Position numbers and translations under genes: made by a program. The notes beneath the pieces were generated by a model. It was not told the DNA's origin. It saw only the letters and a list, made by a program, of their open reading frames with translations, and did not search any database. A stretch of 64,000 nucleotides of DNA, taken from an uncultured Muribaculaceae bacterium. Its GTDB lineage: Bacteria > Bacteroidota > Bacteroidia > Bacteroidales > Muribaculaceae. Shown piece by piece: positions 16,081 through 23,981 of this stretch. How positions within the stretch are numbered: the stretch's first letter is position 1; the number at the start of each line of letters is the position of its first letter. Location of the stretch: NCBI GenBank assembly GCA_910584525.1, contig CAJUAT010000001.1, forward strand, positions 1-64,000, read 5' to 3'.

Positions 16081-16337
16081 CTTGAATAGCCTTAATAGCT
16101 TGAATAGCCTTAATAGCTTGAATAGCCTTAATAGCCTTAATAGCTTGAATAGCCTTAATAGCCTTAATAGCCTTAATAGCTTGAATAGCCTTAATAGCCT
16201 TAATAGCCTTAATAGCTTGAATAGCCTTAATAGCTTGAATAGCTATAAAAGCTATTCAAGCTATAGAAGCTATAAAAGCTATAAAAGCCATAAAAGCCAT
16301 AAAAGCTATAAAAGCCATTAAAGCCATTAAAGCCATC
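16074..16337 (+). repeat. 9-bp tandem repeat array overlapping the stop of the RdgB fusion
   Basis: About 29 units of 9 bp. The first two thirds read AGCTTGAAT/AGCCTTAAT; after a perfect 13-bp dyad (16232-16244 with 16250-16262) they read AGCTATAAA/AGCCATAAA, roughly the other orientation. The TAG stop of the preceding gene belongs to the first unit, and the array fills nearly the whole spacer to the next start at 16360. The frame through it (Ser-Leu-Asn repeats) is treated as a by-product. Confidence 0.85.
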
Positions 16338-16359
16338 ACAATTCAATAAGATTAGGAAC

Positions 16360-17712
16360 ATGAAATTTGCGAAATCCCTCATACTTGCCGTTCCGGCATT
16401 CATGGTTCTTCCGGCATATGCTTTGGACGTCACCCTCGCCCCCGGCGAGCTGGCCTCCAGGATGCCTCTCATCCAGGGTACCGCCGAAGTGCGGCTGGTG
16501 CTCAAAGGGTCGGCGACAGCCGCCGATATGGCTCTTCTGCGCGACCTCCCCGACAATATCACCATCCTCGACATGTCCGACCTGTCGCTGGAATGGAATG
16601 TGGTGCCCGCCAATCTTGTCAGCGGCACCGCTGTCGCTGAGCTGAAGCTGCCACGCAACGCCGAGAGCCTCGCCGACAATGCGCTGGCTGTCACCAACCT
16701 CCGTGAGGTGGAGATTCCCGCCTCCGTGACCCAGGTCGGCGACTATGCCCTCGCAGGCAACCATAAGCTGGTGAAGGTCGTGGTGAAGGGGTCGCCGGCC
16801 TTTGGTGCCGGTGTCTTCTACGACTCGCCACTCCTCTCCGAAGTGGAGATGACCACGCCCCTGCGTAAGGTGTCGCGTGCTATGTTCAAAGGTTGCCGCT
16901 CTCTTACGGCCATACCCGTGGGTGTCACCGAGATAGGCGACGAGGCTTTCCGCGGCAGCGGCCTCCTGCAGGCCGACCTCTCGTCGGTGACAGCCGCCGG
17001 AAGCTATGCCTTTGCCGACTGTCCCGATCTCTGTCAGGTGATGTTCGGCACCGGCGACATACAGCTCGGTACCGGCGTATTCTATGGCGACATGGGCCTG
17101 GCGGAGCTTCCCCAATGGGAGGGGAATGTACCCCCGCTGATGGGAGCCTCGTCAGCGGCATATACCACCAGAACCATCAACTCTCCCGAAATCGGCGAGG
17201 CGGCTTTCGCCAACAACCGCCGTTTCTCTTCTCTGGCCCTCGGCCCTGCCGTGAGGGCTGTAAAGGCCGACGCTTTCCGCAATGCCGACAGCCTTAAGAA
17301 GATAAATGCCGTGCAGCTGGGCGAGAACGTGCCTGATGTGGATGTCACCTCCTTCGCCGGCCTTGAGAGCTCCGACGGTACCTACGACATAACCTTGACG
17401 GTAGGCTTGAACGCCAAGGAGGCATGGCAGCAGCATCCCGTATGGCGTCTCTTCCGCCTCCAGGGAGAGACCACCGGGCTGGCAGAATTCCCCGACGCCT
17501 CCGGCATATCCATAACCCGTAACGGCGCTGTGGTGACCGTAGCCACCAACGACCCCATCGACATCGCCGAGGTCTACGACCTTCGGGGCATCAGGCTTTT
17601 CGAGGGTGGCAACGGCTTTGACCGACTGGACATCGACATCCCCGCCACCGACATCATCGTAGTGCGGGTCCGCACCGCCGACGGCGCCGTCAAAATCGCC
17701 AAACTCCGCTGA
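16360..17712 (+). CDS. Secreted BspA-like leucine-rich repeat protein with sorting-like C-terminus
   Basis: A signal peptide (MKFAKSLILAVPAFMVLPAYA) is followed by LRR_5/BspA-type repeats from about residue 80 to 330 (REVEIPASVTQVGDYALAGNHKLVKVVVKG; KVSRAMFKGCRSLTAIPVGVTEIGDEAFRGSGL; SYAFADCPDLCQVMF; ADAFRNADSLKKINA). Such repeats usually mediate binding to host or microbial surfaces. The last 65 residues (ISITRNGAVVTVATNDPIDIAEVYDLRGIRLFEG ... VVRVRTADGAVKIAKLR) look like a type IX sorting domain, so outer-surface location through PorU/PorV is likely. It follows the rdgB fusion on the same strand, separated by the 9-bp array. Confidence 0.78.
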   Translation: MKFAKSLILAVPAFMVLPAYALDVTLAPGELASRMPLIQGTAEVRLVLKGSATAADMALLRDLPDNITILDMSDLSLEWNVVPANLVSGTAVAELKLPRNAESLADNALAVTNLREVEIPASVTQVGDYALAGNHKLVKVVVKGSPAFGAGVFYDSPLLSEVEMTTPLRKVSRAMFKGCRSLTAIPVGVTEIGDEAFRGSGLLQADLSSVTAAGSYAFADCPDLCQVMFGTGDIQLGTGVFYGDMGLAELPQWEGNVPPLMGASSAAYTTRTINSPEIGEAAFANNRRFSSLALGPAVRAVKADAFRNADSLKKINAVQLGENVPDVDVTSFAGLESSDGTYDITLTVGLNAKEAWQQHPVWRLFRLQGETTGLAEFPDASGISITRNGAVVTVATNDPIDIAEVYDLRGIRLFEGGNGFDRLDIDIPATDIIVVRVRTADGAVKIAKLR

Positions 17713-17762
17713 ACCACGGGAGACCCCGTATCTTTTTCGACAGGAGAACTACTACATTTTTT

Positions 17763-17860
17763 GACGGAAGAACTGCTATATTTTTGACAGGAGAACGGGA
17801 GAACAGGAGAGACGGGTAAATATTTATTACCATAACCTCCTGTTCTCCCGTTCTCTTGTC
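17763..17860. repeat. 98-bp inverted repeat, left copy, forming a large hairpin
   Basis: Contains ACGGGAGA-family units on both strands and so folds on itself (GAGAACGGGAGAACAGGAG with CTCCTGTTCTCCCGTTCTC). Its reverse complement matches 23771-23868 at 92 of 98 positions with no gap. It lies between two convergent genes and could also terminate the LRR gene. Related partial units begin at 17739. Confidence 0.85.
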
Positions 17861-17861
17861 G

Positions 17862-17894
17862 AAAAAAATCGTGGGCGCCGGTGGCGCCCACGAT
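17862..17894 (-). terminator. Intrinsic terminator of the large surface-protein gene
   Basis: A perfect 12-bp stem (ATCGTGGGCGCC/GGCGCCCACGAT) with a 3-nt loop is followed on the minus strand by seven T. It lies about 30 bp after the stop at 17926. Confidence 0.88.
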
Positions 17895-17925
17895 CACTGG
17901 AATATATTATCAGATATAGGACTTG

Positions 17926-20900
17926 TCAGAAGCGGACCTTCTTCGAGGTGTTGCCTTTCACCATGATGTAGATACCCTTGTCGGGGTTTGTAACGCGCAC
18001 GCCCTGCAGATTGTAATATACAGGAGCCGCGTAGCTGTCGTCATCGCTGATGATGTTGTCCACGCCCGTAGGTATGGCAGCATTCACCTGCACATAGAGG
18101 TGCGTACCGTCGAGCTTGTACTTCGGATTGCGGTCGGCGGTCGGCTTCAGCTTGTTGGTGATCAGAGCTTTTGTGTCTATGTCGTTGGTAATATTGTTCG
18201 TAGTCTCCTCTGCACCGATGAGACCGTCGTTGCCGGTCACGAAGTCGGAATAGAACTCATGGATGAGTTTGGGCTCAGTACCGGGCTCCGGCTCGGGATC
18301 CTTGCGTACCACCTCAATCTCCAGGAAACGGTTCACGTCGCCGGGCATCACCCTGTCAAGGTTGTAGTTTTTATGCCATGCCGGGGTTTCATCATTGGTA
18401 GCGTATGAAACGGTTGCTGACGGGGCTTGTGTCGTAGTCGTACATATGTTCCATGTAGTGGTCTCGCCGAATGAAGAAACCAGCTCCTTGAAGTCGGTGT
18501 GGTCTGCGGTGTTCACAGTGCCATTGTATGTCCAGGTTCGGGCTTCGCTGCGTTTATCGGTACGCGGTCTCAGACCGGAGGTCTGTCCCTCGGGATACTC
18601 CTGTACATACTGGACATTGCCAAGGTAGTCATACGCGAGCAGACGGAAATTGATGCTGTGAATATCGGAGCTTGAGGTAGTAGCCTCCACAAAATCGCCC
18701 GAATCATTCGGAATCCGATAGTTGAGCACAACTGTCGGCAGGTTCTCATTATAGATGAAGTAGAAGCTGTGGCCTACGATGGCGTGGCGTATGTCATCAC
18801 GGATTTTCGATGTATTCTTGATGTAGAATACGAAACGGTGTTCTGTTCCGTCGGCCATGTAAGGAGCCTCAAGACCCGCCGGGATGGTTATACGGTAGGC
18901 CCATTTTTTGCCATCATTCTGTGGTAACACCTTGCGGGCGATGGCAGGCTGGTTAAGCTCATCGCCTGTGATTTCCACCCAAGGCATATAGCGTCCCTGA
19001 CCAATCTGCGTACGGTTGTAGTAATAGTTGTTGGTATTCTTATTCTCTACTTTTGCCTCAACCCATATTTCCTGTGAGCCGTCGCAACCTGACTCCACTT
19101 CGGCATTGTAATAGTATATGTAGATATCCTCTGCCTCACCATTTATGAACGCCATGTTCTTTGTGGGGTTGAAGTAGATGGAGGCGTTGTTGTAGTAGTT
19201 GTGTTGCAGGTGCATGTTGTAAAGCGAACCATCGCCAGTGATGCTCTTGAGGTTGGCTTCCGCGGGCATTCCGTCATCGGGCGTCATTGCCTTGGTGCAG
19301 TAGTCATTGACGGCCAGGTCGCGGGCTTCGTTCTCATCTTTGATATCCTGGTTGTTGTCGGGATTATCTTTAGTGTACATCTCTGCACCATCCTTGAACT
19401 CGTAGGTTTTGCCGTTAACGGTCTGGGTACACGACCAGTTGGTGCTCCATCGGGTTGTGCTCCAGTTACCGGTCGAAATCTGGTACTGACCATGCATGCG
19501 TTCCAGGGGCAGCACATACCATCCGGTCTCTCCGTTGAGCTTCGCAGCAGCCTCGGAGGCTCTTACGGGACGGAACTTATATTCGGCAAGTGTGGCTTTG
19601 CCTTCCTCTGTCTGGTCGGTAGCCCAGCCGTTTATGTCGCCGGTCAGATAGTAAGTGGAATTGTCCTTGGTGACAGAAATCTTGAAGTCATTGTTCACCA
19701 GGTTCACAGTGAAGGTGGCAGCTATGGCATCCGCGGGCATCGTCCAGTTGATAAAACCGGAATTGTTTTTAGAGATGTCGGTGTTGCCGCCGTCGCCTGC
19801 TATGGTTGCGTCATCATTGCCGGTGGTGGTGAACATTGTGCCTGCATAGTCGGCGATGGATGAGGCGTTGTCGATGACCTTCTTCACAACGAAGAATTTG
19901 TTGATGCCGTTGCCGAAAGCATCGGCATCGATTGTCGCCGAATATTTGCCGCCATTCTGATATTCGAGAGTAGCCACAGGTATGGTGTACTGACCATCGC
20001 TCATAAGATATATCTGACCATTGTAAGGATCCTCATAAGCGTTGGGGTCAGTAATGATTACGCTGTAATTACGGTCACCATTATATATCAGCTTGACATT
20101 ATACCAGCCTTCTTGGGAACAATTGATAGAGAATGCTTTTTTTGCCTTTTGAGTCGTATTGAACTCAGTGCCAATCGTTATGCTCTCATCACTACCATTC
20201 TCCTCTGCGTCGGGACCTGATTCGTTAGTGCCGTCGAAGAAGCGGAACCAGTTGTCACCGTTGCGGAATTTCACCGTGCCGGTGTATGTGTTGCCGCCTG
20301 CCGCTTTCTCCAGCTTGTACTCGGTGTTTTTGGTACTCCAACTGGTATAATCTCCGACATTGCCGAATATATAGATGGCTTCAGGATAGGTCACCTCAGG
20401 CTCGCCATAGGTCTTGTTGTCCTCGAACGCGAATTCCTCGGTTTTGTTGGCGTCGGTTCCGTCGCTGAACGATACCTTTGCCGGCTGCCGGGTGTCGCCT
20501 GTGAGCTTATACATGTATTTGTTGCCCTCCACTTGGGTCATCTCATAGCTGTCGGCTGCGGCAGCCATGGCGATGTTGCCATTGACAGCCGAGGCCGCAT
20601 TGGCTGTATCGTAAAGGAAGGTGACATATGCCTTGCTCCACGAAGAAGGCTTCATGAAGTAGACAGTGTAGTCGTAGGTTACGACAGGAGTACCCTCGGT
20701 GATGGTTACGGAGTAGTTCTGAACGCCGTTGTAAATGAGCGTGACAGTATGGGTTCCCTTGTTGGTAGGGGTGAATTTAAATGCTTTTCCTGTATTGCTT
20801 GTCGTTGAGAAAGGAGTGTCAAGCGACACGGTTTCATCGTTATTGGTGTCAGACGGACCTGATTCTTTTGATCCGTCATAAAAACGGAAGAAGCAAGCAT

Positions 20901-21534
20901 TTTCATTCTCAGCTTTCTGGAAATTAACGGTACCTGTATAAACAGCTTTGTCATCTTTGACAGACGTCTTTTTCAGCTCTGCGCCGCTTTTCTGGTTGCT
21001 CCAAAGATTTCCGCTGCCATAGTCACCGAATAGATAGATGGTTTCAGGACCATCTACAGACGGAGTATTGCCCTTCGATGACTGGTCTTTGATGCTGATT
21101 TTGAATCCGTTTGCGCCGGCGTTAACGTCCCACGTCACGTATAGGTATTTGCCATTCAGATTGCCGAACCAAAATCTGCCTTTGTCGATGCCGTCTGTTC
21201 TTCTCCAGGAAGAGAGATTGCTGACGGTTCCTGTGAGTTCTTTGTCTGCCGTGTCGCTGTCAGTGGCATAATATACATTCGAACCACTGAAGATTCCGCA
21301 CAGTTTAAATTTAGTCGGGTTGGTATTGGTCAGTTGTAATTCCCAGGCATTATTACCTAACGGGTCCATCTTGGCCATTTTGCTCAGAGTCCCTTCATTC
21401 CAGTTGACAATGCCATTTACCTCTCCATAGACGTATACCTCGTCGGGAGCGTTATCGGCCTTTGCTACAGAAGAAGAGAAACCGATGGCCAGAAGCACCA
21501 GGGCACCTGCCAACATGGTAATTAATCTTCTCAT
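17926..21534 (-). CDS. Large secreted SusE/F-like modular surface protein (paralog A)
   Basis: A 1202-aa protein with signal peptide (MRRLITMLAGALVLLAIGFSSSVAKA). At least four beta-sandwich modules of SusE/SusF type begin VYVYGEVNGIVNW, IYLFGDYGSGNLW, IYIFGNVGDYTSW and YYLTGDINGWAT; the middle ones share FFRFYDGSKESGP/WFRFFDGTNESGP. Such modules often bind glucans, but sugar specificity is unknown. The C-terminus (VDNIISDDDSYAAPVYYNLQGVRVTNPDKGIYIMVKG ... KKVRF) is the sorting signal shared with two other proteins in this window. The divergent gene at 23982 has the same leader, signal peptide and ending. This copy has a consensus promoter at 21808-21839; the other does not. Confidence 0.75.
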   Translation of the reverse strand: MRRLITMLAGALVLLAIGFSSSVAKADNAPDEVYVYGEVNGIVNWNEGTLSKMAKMDPLGNNAWELQLTNTNPTKFKLCGIFSGSNVYYATDSDTADKELTGTVSNLSSWRRTDGIDKGRFWFGNLNGKYLYVTWDVNAGANGFKISIKDQSSKGNTPSVDGPETIYLFGDYGSGNLWSNQKSGAELKKTSVKDDKAVYTGTVNFQKAENENACFFRFYDGSKESGPSDTNNDETVSLDTPFSTTSNTGKAFKFTPTNKGTHTVTLIYNGVQNYSVTITEGTPVVTYDYTVYFMKPSSWSKAYVTFLYDTANAASAVNGNIAMAAAADSYEMTQVEGNKYMYKLTGDTRQPAKVSFSDGTDANKTEEFAFEDNKTYGEPEVTYPEAIYIFGNVGDYTSWSTKNTEYKLEKAAGGNTYTGTVKFRNGDNWFRFFDGTNESGPDAEENGSDESITIGTEFNTTQKAKKAFSINCSQEGWYNVKLIYNGDRNYSVIITDPNAYEDPYNGQIYLMSDGQYTIPVATLEYQNGGKYSATIDADAFGNGINKFFVVKKVIDNASSIADYAGTMFTTTGNDDATIAGDGGNTDISKNNSGFINWTMPADAIAATFTVNLVNNDFKISVTKDNSTYYLTGDINGWATDQTEEGKATLAEYKFRPVRASEAAAKLNGETGWYVLPLERMHGQYQISTGNWSTTRWSTNWSCTQTVNGKTYEFKDGAEMYTKDNPDNNQDIKDENEARDLAVNDYCTKAMTPDDGMPAEANLKSITGDGSLYNMHLQHNYYNNASIYFNPTKNMAFINGEAEDIYIYYYNAEVESGCDGSQEIWVEAKVENKNTNNYYYNRTQIGQGRYMPWVEITGDELNQPAIARKVLPQNDGKKWAYRITIPAGLEAPYMADGTEHRFVFYIKNTSKIRDDIRHAIVGHSFYFIYNENLPTVVLNYRIPNDSGDFVEATTSSSDIHSINFRLLAYDYLGNVQYVQEYPEGQTSGLRPRTDKRSEARTWTYNGTVNTADHTDFKELVSSFGETTTWNICTTTTQAPSATVSYATNDETPAWHKNYNLDRVMPGDVNRFLEIEVVRKDPEPEPGTEPKLIHEFYSDFVTGNDGLIGAEETTNNITNDIDTKALITNKLKPTADRNPKYKLDGTHLYVQVNAAIPTGVDNIISDDDSYAAPVYYNLQGVRVTNPDKGIYIMVKGNTSKKVRF

Positions 21535-21591
21535 AGTTTGTGTTGTTTTAGGTTGTTTTTAAGTTGTTTGTATTCTTATCAGTTGTTTGTT

Positions 21592-21618
21592 ATCTCGGAT
21601 GTTAGGCGATAACTGTGT
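21592..21618 (-). repeat. Leader inverted repeat, copy at paralog A
   Basis: Read on the minus strand, this 27-bp segment (ACACAGTTATCGCCTAACA then 8 nt to GAGAT) matches 23907-23933 on the plus strand at 26 of 27 positions. Similarity continues with one gap through the A+C-rich leader and the signal-peptide codons. It is a candidate crossover site for inversion of the 2.3 kb between the two copies. Confidence 0.75.
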
Positions 21619-21731
21619 GTGTTGGGGCATTTGCTGTTCTTCCTGCGTTCTTCCTTGGTCGATGCGTTGTGCAAGCCAGGATGTTTATTAATTGGTCAAC
21701 GACTCAGTTGTTATGGAAATGCGGCAACAAG

Positions 21732-21807
21732 TTAGGTTAACGCTCATTAACAGTGAGTTAACGTGAAACGGCTGAGGATATTATATATCCTTTCCTCGTT
21801 TCACGTT
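21732..21807. promoter_or_regulatory. Nested palindromes at the start of the paralog A transcript
   Basis: Perfect 11-bp arms AACGTGAAACG (21760-21770) and CGTTTCACGTT (21797-21807) enclose a second stem AGGATAT/ATATCCT (21775-21781, 21785-21791). GTTAAC hexamers occur nearby (about 21736-21741 and 21757-21762). Since the predicted transcript start lies near 21801, part of the outer stem would not be in the RNA, which favours an operator. Confidence 0.5.
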
Positions 21808-21839
21808 GCAAAATTAAACATTAATTCTGCAAAAAACAA
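21808..21839 (-). promoter_or_regulatory. Promoter of paralog A
   Basis: On the minus strand TTG (21839-21837), 20 nt, then TAATTTTGC (21816-21808). The leader to the ATG at 21534 would be about 265 nt, long for this genome. No equivalent is found before paralog B. Confidence 0.75.
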
Positions 21840-21867
21840 TAGATTCCGTAAAAAAAATCACGTGCTC

Positions 21868-22016
21868 CGACGGGAGAACTGACTTTTTTTGACGGGAGAA
21901 CAGGAGAATCGGGTGTTATTTTTCGACGGGAGAACGGGAGAACAGGAGGGTCGGGTAGGCTTTTTTTGACGGGAGAACGGGAGAACGGGAGAGTCGGGTA
22001 TTCTTTTTTCGACGGG
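21868..22016 (+). repeat. ACGGGAGA-family repeats, direct array upstream of the GxxExxY gene
   Basis: Four units in one orientation, each a T-run followed by GACGGGAGAAC and further GGAGAAC copies and usually ending near TCGGGT. Together with the leader, promoter and palindromes they fill the 585-bp gap between paralog A and the GxxExxY gene; 22017-22119 shows nothing I can name. Confidence 0.8.
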
Positions 22017-22119
22017 ATGATTTTGATTGGTCTATAGGACGGAAATAATATGAGTGGAATTTTCGTTGATAAAATGAAGGAATTGTTCATATTGACAAGA
22101 TAGCCAAGTAGATAGAGAT

Positions 22120-22518
22120 ATGATTCAGAATATCAGCGAATCAATTAAACAAGTGGGAAAGACTATTCAGGATGCCGCATATGAAGTGAGACTGAATCTT
22201 GCTCCGGGATTTCTGGAATCAGTCTATAGGAATGCGTTAATGATAGAGCTGAGGGCAAGAGGTCTAAAAGCCGAATGCGAGGTGCCGATACCGGTCAAAT
22301 ATAAAAATCATATTGTTGGCGATTTCAGGGCTGATATTCTGGTAAACGATACTATAATCATAGAGCTTAAGGCCGTTCGTGAAGTGGCAGCCATACATGA
22401 GGCGCAGTTGGTTAATTATCTTATGGCGACCGGCATCGACCATGGATTCATAATCAATTACGGAGCCGACAAATTCCGCATCATCTACAGGTCCAGACTA
22501 TTCAGCAAAAGGTCATAA
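22120..22518 (+). CDS. GxxExxY family protein (PD-(D/E)xK-like)
   Basis: 132-aa member of the GxxExxY family, with the defining G30-F-L-E33-S-V-Y36 (APGFLESVY) and a nuclease-like core D72 (FRADILV) and E82-L-K84 (IIIELKAV). The family resembles PD-(D/E)xK nucleases; its biological role is not established. A terminal region (HGFIINYGADKFRIIYR) is typical. It is flanked by ACGGGAGA-family arrays that point inward from both sides (21868-22016 forward, 22541-22680 reverse), and lies with the recombinase between the two divergent surface genes. No promoter is evident. Confidence 0.85.
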   Translation: MIQNISESIKQVGKTIQDAAYEVRLNLAPGFLESVYRNALMIELRARGLKAECEVPIPVKYKNHIVGDFRADILVNDTIIIELKAVREVAAIHEAQLVNYLMATGIDHGFIINYGADKFRIIYRSRLFSKRS

Positions 22519-22540
22519 TCCGCCATCAAAGCACCTGTCT

Positions 22541-22680
22541 ACCCGTTCTCCCGTCTAAAAAGAATACCCATCCCTCCCGTTCTCCCGTTCTCCCGTCTAA
22601 AAAGAATACCCGTCCCTCCCGTTCTCCCGTCAAAAAAACACAACCGTTCTTCCGTCAAAAAGCGGTTCTGCCGTCATGAG
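22541..22680 (-). repeat. ACGGGAGA-family repeats, inverted array downstream of the GxxExxY gene
   Basis: On the minus strand the units read GACGGGAGAACGGGAG with T-runs between, opposite in orientation to the array at 21868-22016. The array reaches the 3' end of the recombinase gene, whose stop is at 22674. Confidence 0.8.
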
Positions 22681-23684
22681 GAGAAATCGGGGATACGGTT
22701 CACGGCGTCGTCCTTTGTTTTGTCGATGATTCTGGCATATATCTGGGTGGTCTTGACCTGTGTATGGCCCAGGAGCTTGGAGACTGTGAAGAGGTCTACT
22801 CCCAGCGACAGCAGCAGCGTGGCATGGGTATGGCGGCTGGTATGGAACGTGATGTGCTTGTTGATGCCTGTGTCGAGCACCCACTGGCGGAGCACTTTGT
22901 TGAGGTGGCTGTCGGAGGGTAGGGAGAAGATGCGGGCATTGTCGGGGGCTTCGCGGCGCGGCGGCAACCACCTTATCGCCTGTGGCGACAAGGGGAGCCA
23001 GAGCCTGCGGCCTGTCTTCACCATGGTGATGGCCGCACGCCACTGACCGCCGTCAAGCCACAGGTCGCCCCACCGCAGTGCCTTTATGTCAGACAGCCGC
23101 AAGGCGCACATGCAGCCGAACAGATAGGCCCGTTTCACCTCCATATTGGCACATGGCGAGTCGACAAGCCGTTTTATCTCCTCGCAGGTAAGGTATTCCC
23201 TGGAGCTGTCAGGAAGGCGGATCTTGTCTTCAGTGGCGAGCAAAGCCGCCGGATTCCGGGGTATGAAGCCGCTCTTTACCGCCGCGTTGAGCGCCGTGTT
23301 GAGACAGCGGAAATAACCGGCGCAGGAGTTTGGCGAGAGCCCCGACTTCCGCAGGTAGGCGATGAAACCGCGGCAGAAGTCGGCCGTAACGTCGGCCAGG
23401 CGTATATCCTTGCCATAGAAGAGCTCGATATGACGCAGAGCCTTGCGTATCTGGACGGCGAAGGCGTTGCTACGTCCCAGACGCTCCTTGCGGTCGGCGA
23501 AACGGGTCATCCATTCGGTGAGCATCACACCGCTGTCGCAGACGCCGGCGTCAACCTCGAAAGAATCCAGTGGCAAATCTATCACGCTTTGCGCACTCAC
23601 GCCTTTGCCCGACAGAATAGCCGTGCCCGGCTGGTCACTTGTCCCGGAAGCAGTCTCAGGAATAAGATATAATTTGTATTTCAT
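22674..23684 (-). CDS. Tyrosine recombinase
   Basis: 336-aa site-specific recombinase. The catalytic set is complete: R196 (CALRLSDI), K223 (MVKTGRRL), H281-x-x-R284 (FHTSRHTHA), H307 (LLGHTQV) and Y316 (TTQIYARI). Residues 50-150 form the SAM-like core-binding domain (LTEWMTRFADRKERLG ... LSPNSCAGYFRCLNTALNAAV); the N-terminal 45 residues would be the arm-binding part. The length fits Bacteroidetes invertases as well as integrases, though it is shorter than conjugative-element integrases of about 400 aa. There is no mobile-element cargo. Lying between two divergent paralogs with matching inverted leaders, it probably inverts DNA. Confidence 0.9.
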   Translation of the reverse strand: MKYKLYLIPETASGTSDQPGTAILSGKGVSAQSVIDLPLDSFEVDAGVCDSGVMLTEWMTRFADRKERLGRSNAFAVQIRKALRHIELFYGKDIRLADVTADFCRGFIAYLRKSGLSPNSCAGYFRCLNTALNAAVKSGFIPRNPAALLATEDKIRLPDSSREYLTCEEIKRLVDSPCANMEVKRAYLFGCMCALRLSDIKALRWGDLWLDGGQWRAAITMVKTGRRLWLPLSPQAIRWLPPRREAPDNARIFSLPSDSHLNKVLRQWVLDTGINKHITFHTSRHTHATLLLSLGVDLFTVSKLLGHTQVKTTQIYARIIDKTKDDAVNRIPDFSS

Positions 23685-23709
23685 GATTATGTAGTGTTAC
23701 TTATGCAAG

Positions 23710-23718
23710 ACAAAAATA
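23710..23718 (-). promoter_or_regulatory. -7 box of the recombinase gene
   Basis: TATTTTTGT on the minus strand, with the expected transcript start about 20 nt before the ATG at 23684. No good -33 element is seen; that position falls inside an ACGGGAGA-family repeat, so repeat changes could alter expression. Confidence 0.45.
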
Positions 23719-23770
23719 GCTTTTTTTGACGGGAGAACGGGAGAACAGGAGGGTCGGGTAGGCTTTTTTT

Positions 23771-23868
23771 GACGGGAGAACGGGAGAACAGGAGGTTATG
23801 GTAATAAATATTTACCCGTCCCTCCTGTTCTCCTGTTCTCCCGTCAAAAATATAGCAGTTCTCCCGTC
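23771..23868. repeat. 98-bp inverted repeat, right copy, forming a large hairpin
   Basis: Inverted copy of 17763-17860 (92 of 98 positions). Another forward unit of the same family lies at 23728-23760. It sits between the recombinase and paralog B and, as a hairpin, could stop transcription heading toward paralog B. Confidence 0.85.
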
Positions 23869-23906
23869 GGAATGGGGTTGTTCTTCCGCCGGAAACATAG
23901 GTTGTG

Positions 23907-23933
23907 ACACAGTTATCGCCTAACACCCGAGAT
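23907..23933 (+). repeat. Leader inverted repeat, copy at paralog B
   Basis: Plus-strand match (26 of 27) to the minus-strand leader segment at 21618-21592. Upstream of it the similarity to the paralog A leader ends abruptly, and no TAnnTTTG box is present between 23869 and the ATG at 23982. Confidence 0.75.
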
Positions 23934-23981
23934 GACTAAACAACAAACAACATAAAAACAACCTAAAAAACAACACAACTT

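Noticed and set aside
16082..16321. 79-codon ORF encoding Ser-Leu-Asn and Ser-Tyr-Lys repeats
   Set aside because: It is the 9-bp array read in one frame, opening right after the stop of the previous gene, with no promoter or start context of its own; sister arrays elsewhere do not make similar ORFs.
21868..22016. CRISPR-like look of regularly spaced direct repeats
   Set aside because: Units are low in complexity, the sequence between them is also repeated, and no cas gene is present; the same units occur singly and inverted elsewhere.
22674..23684. Integrative element with this recombinase as integrase
   Set aside because: There is no tRNA target, no conjugation, replication or excisionase gene, and the neighbours form a symmetrical paralog pair, which fits inversion better.
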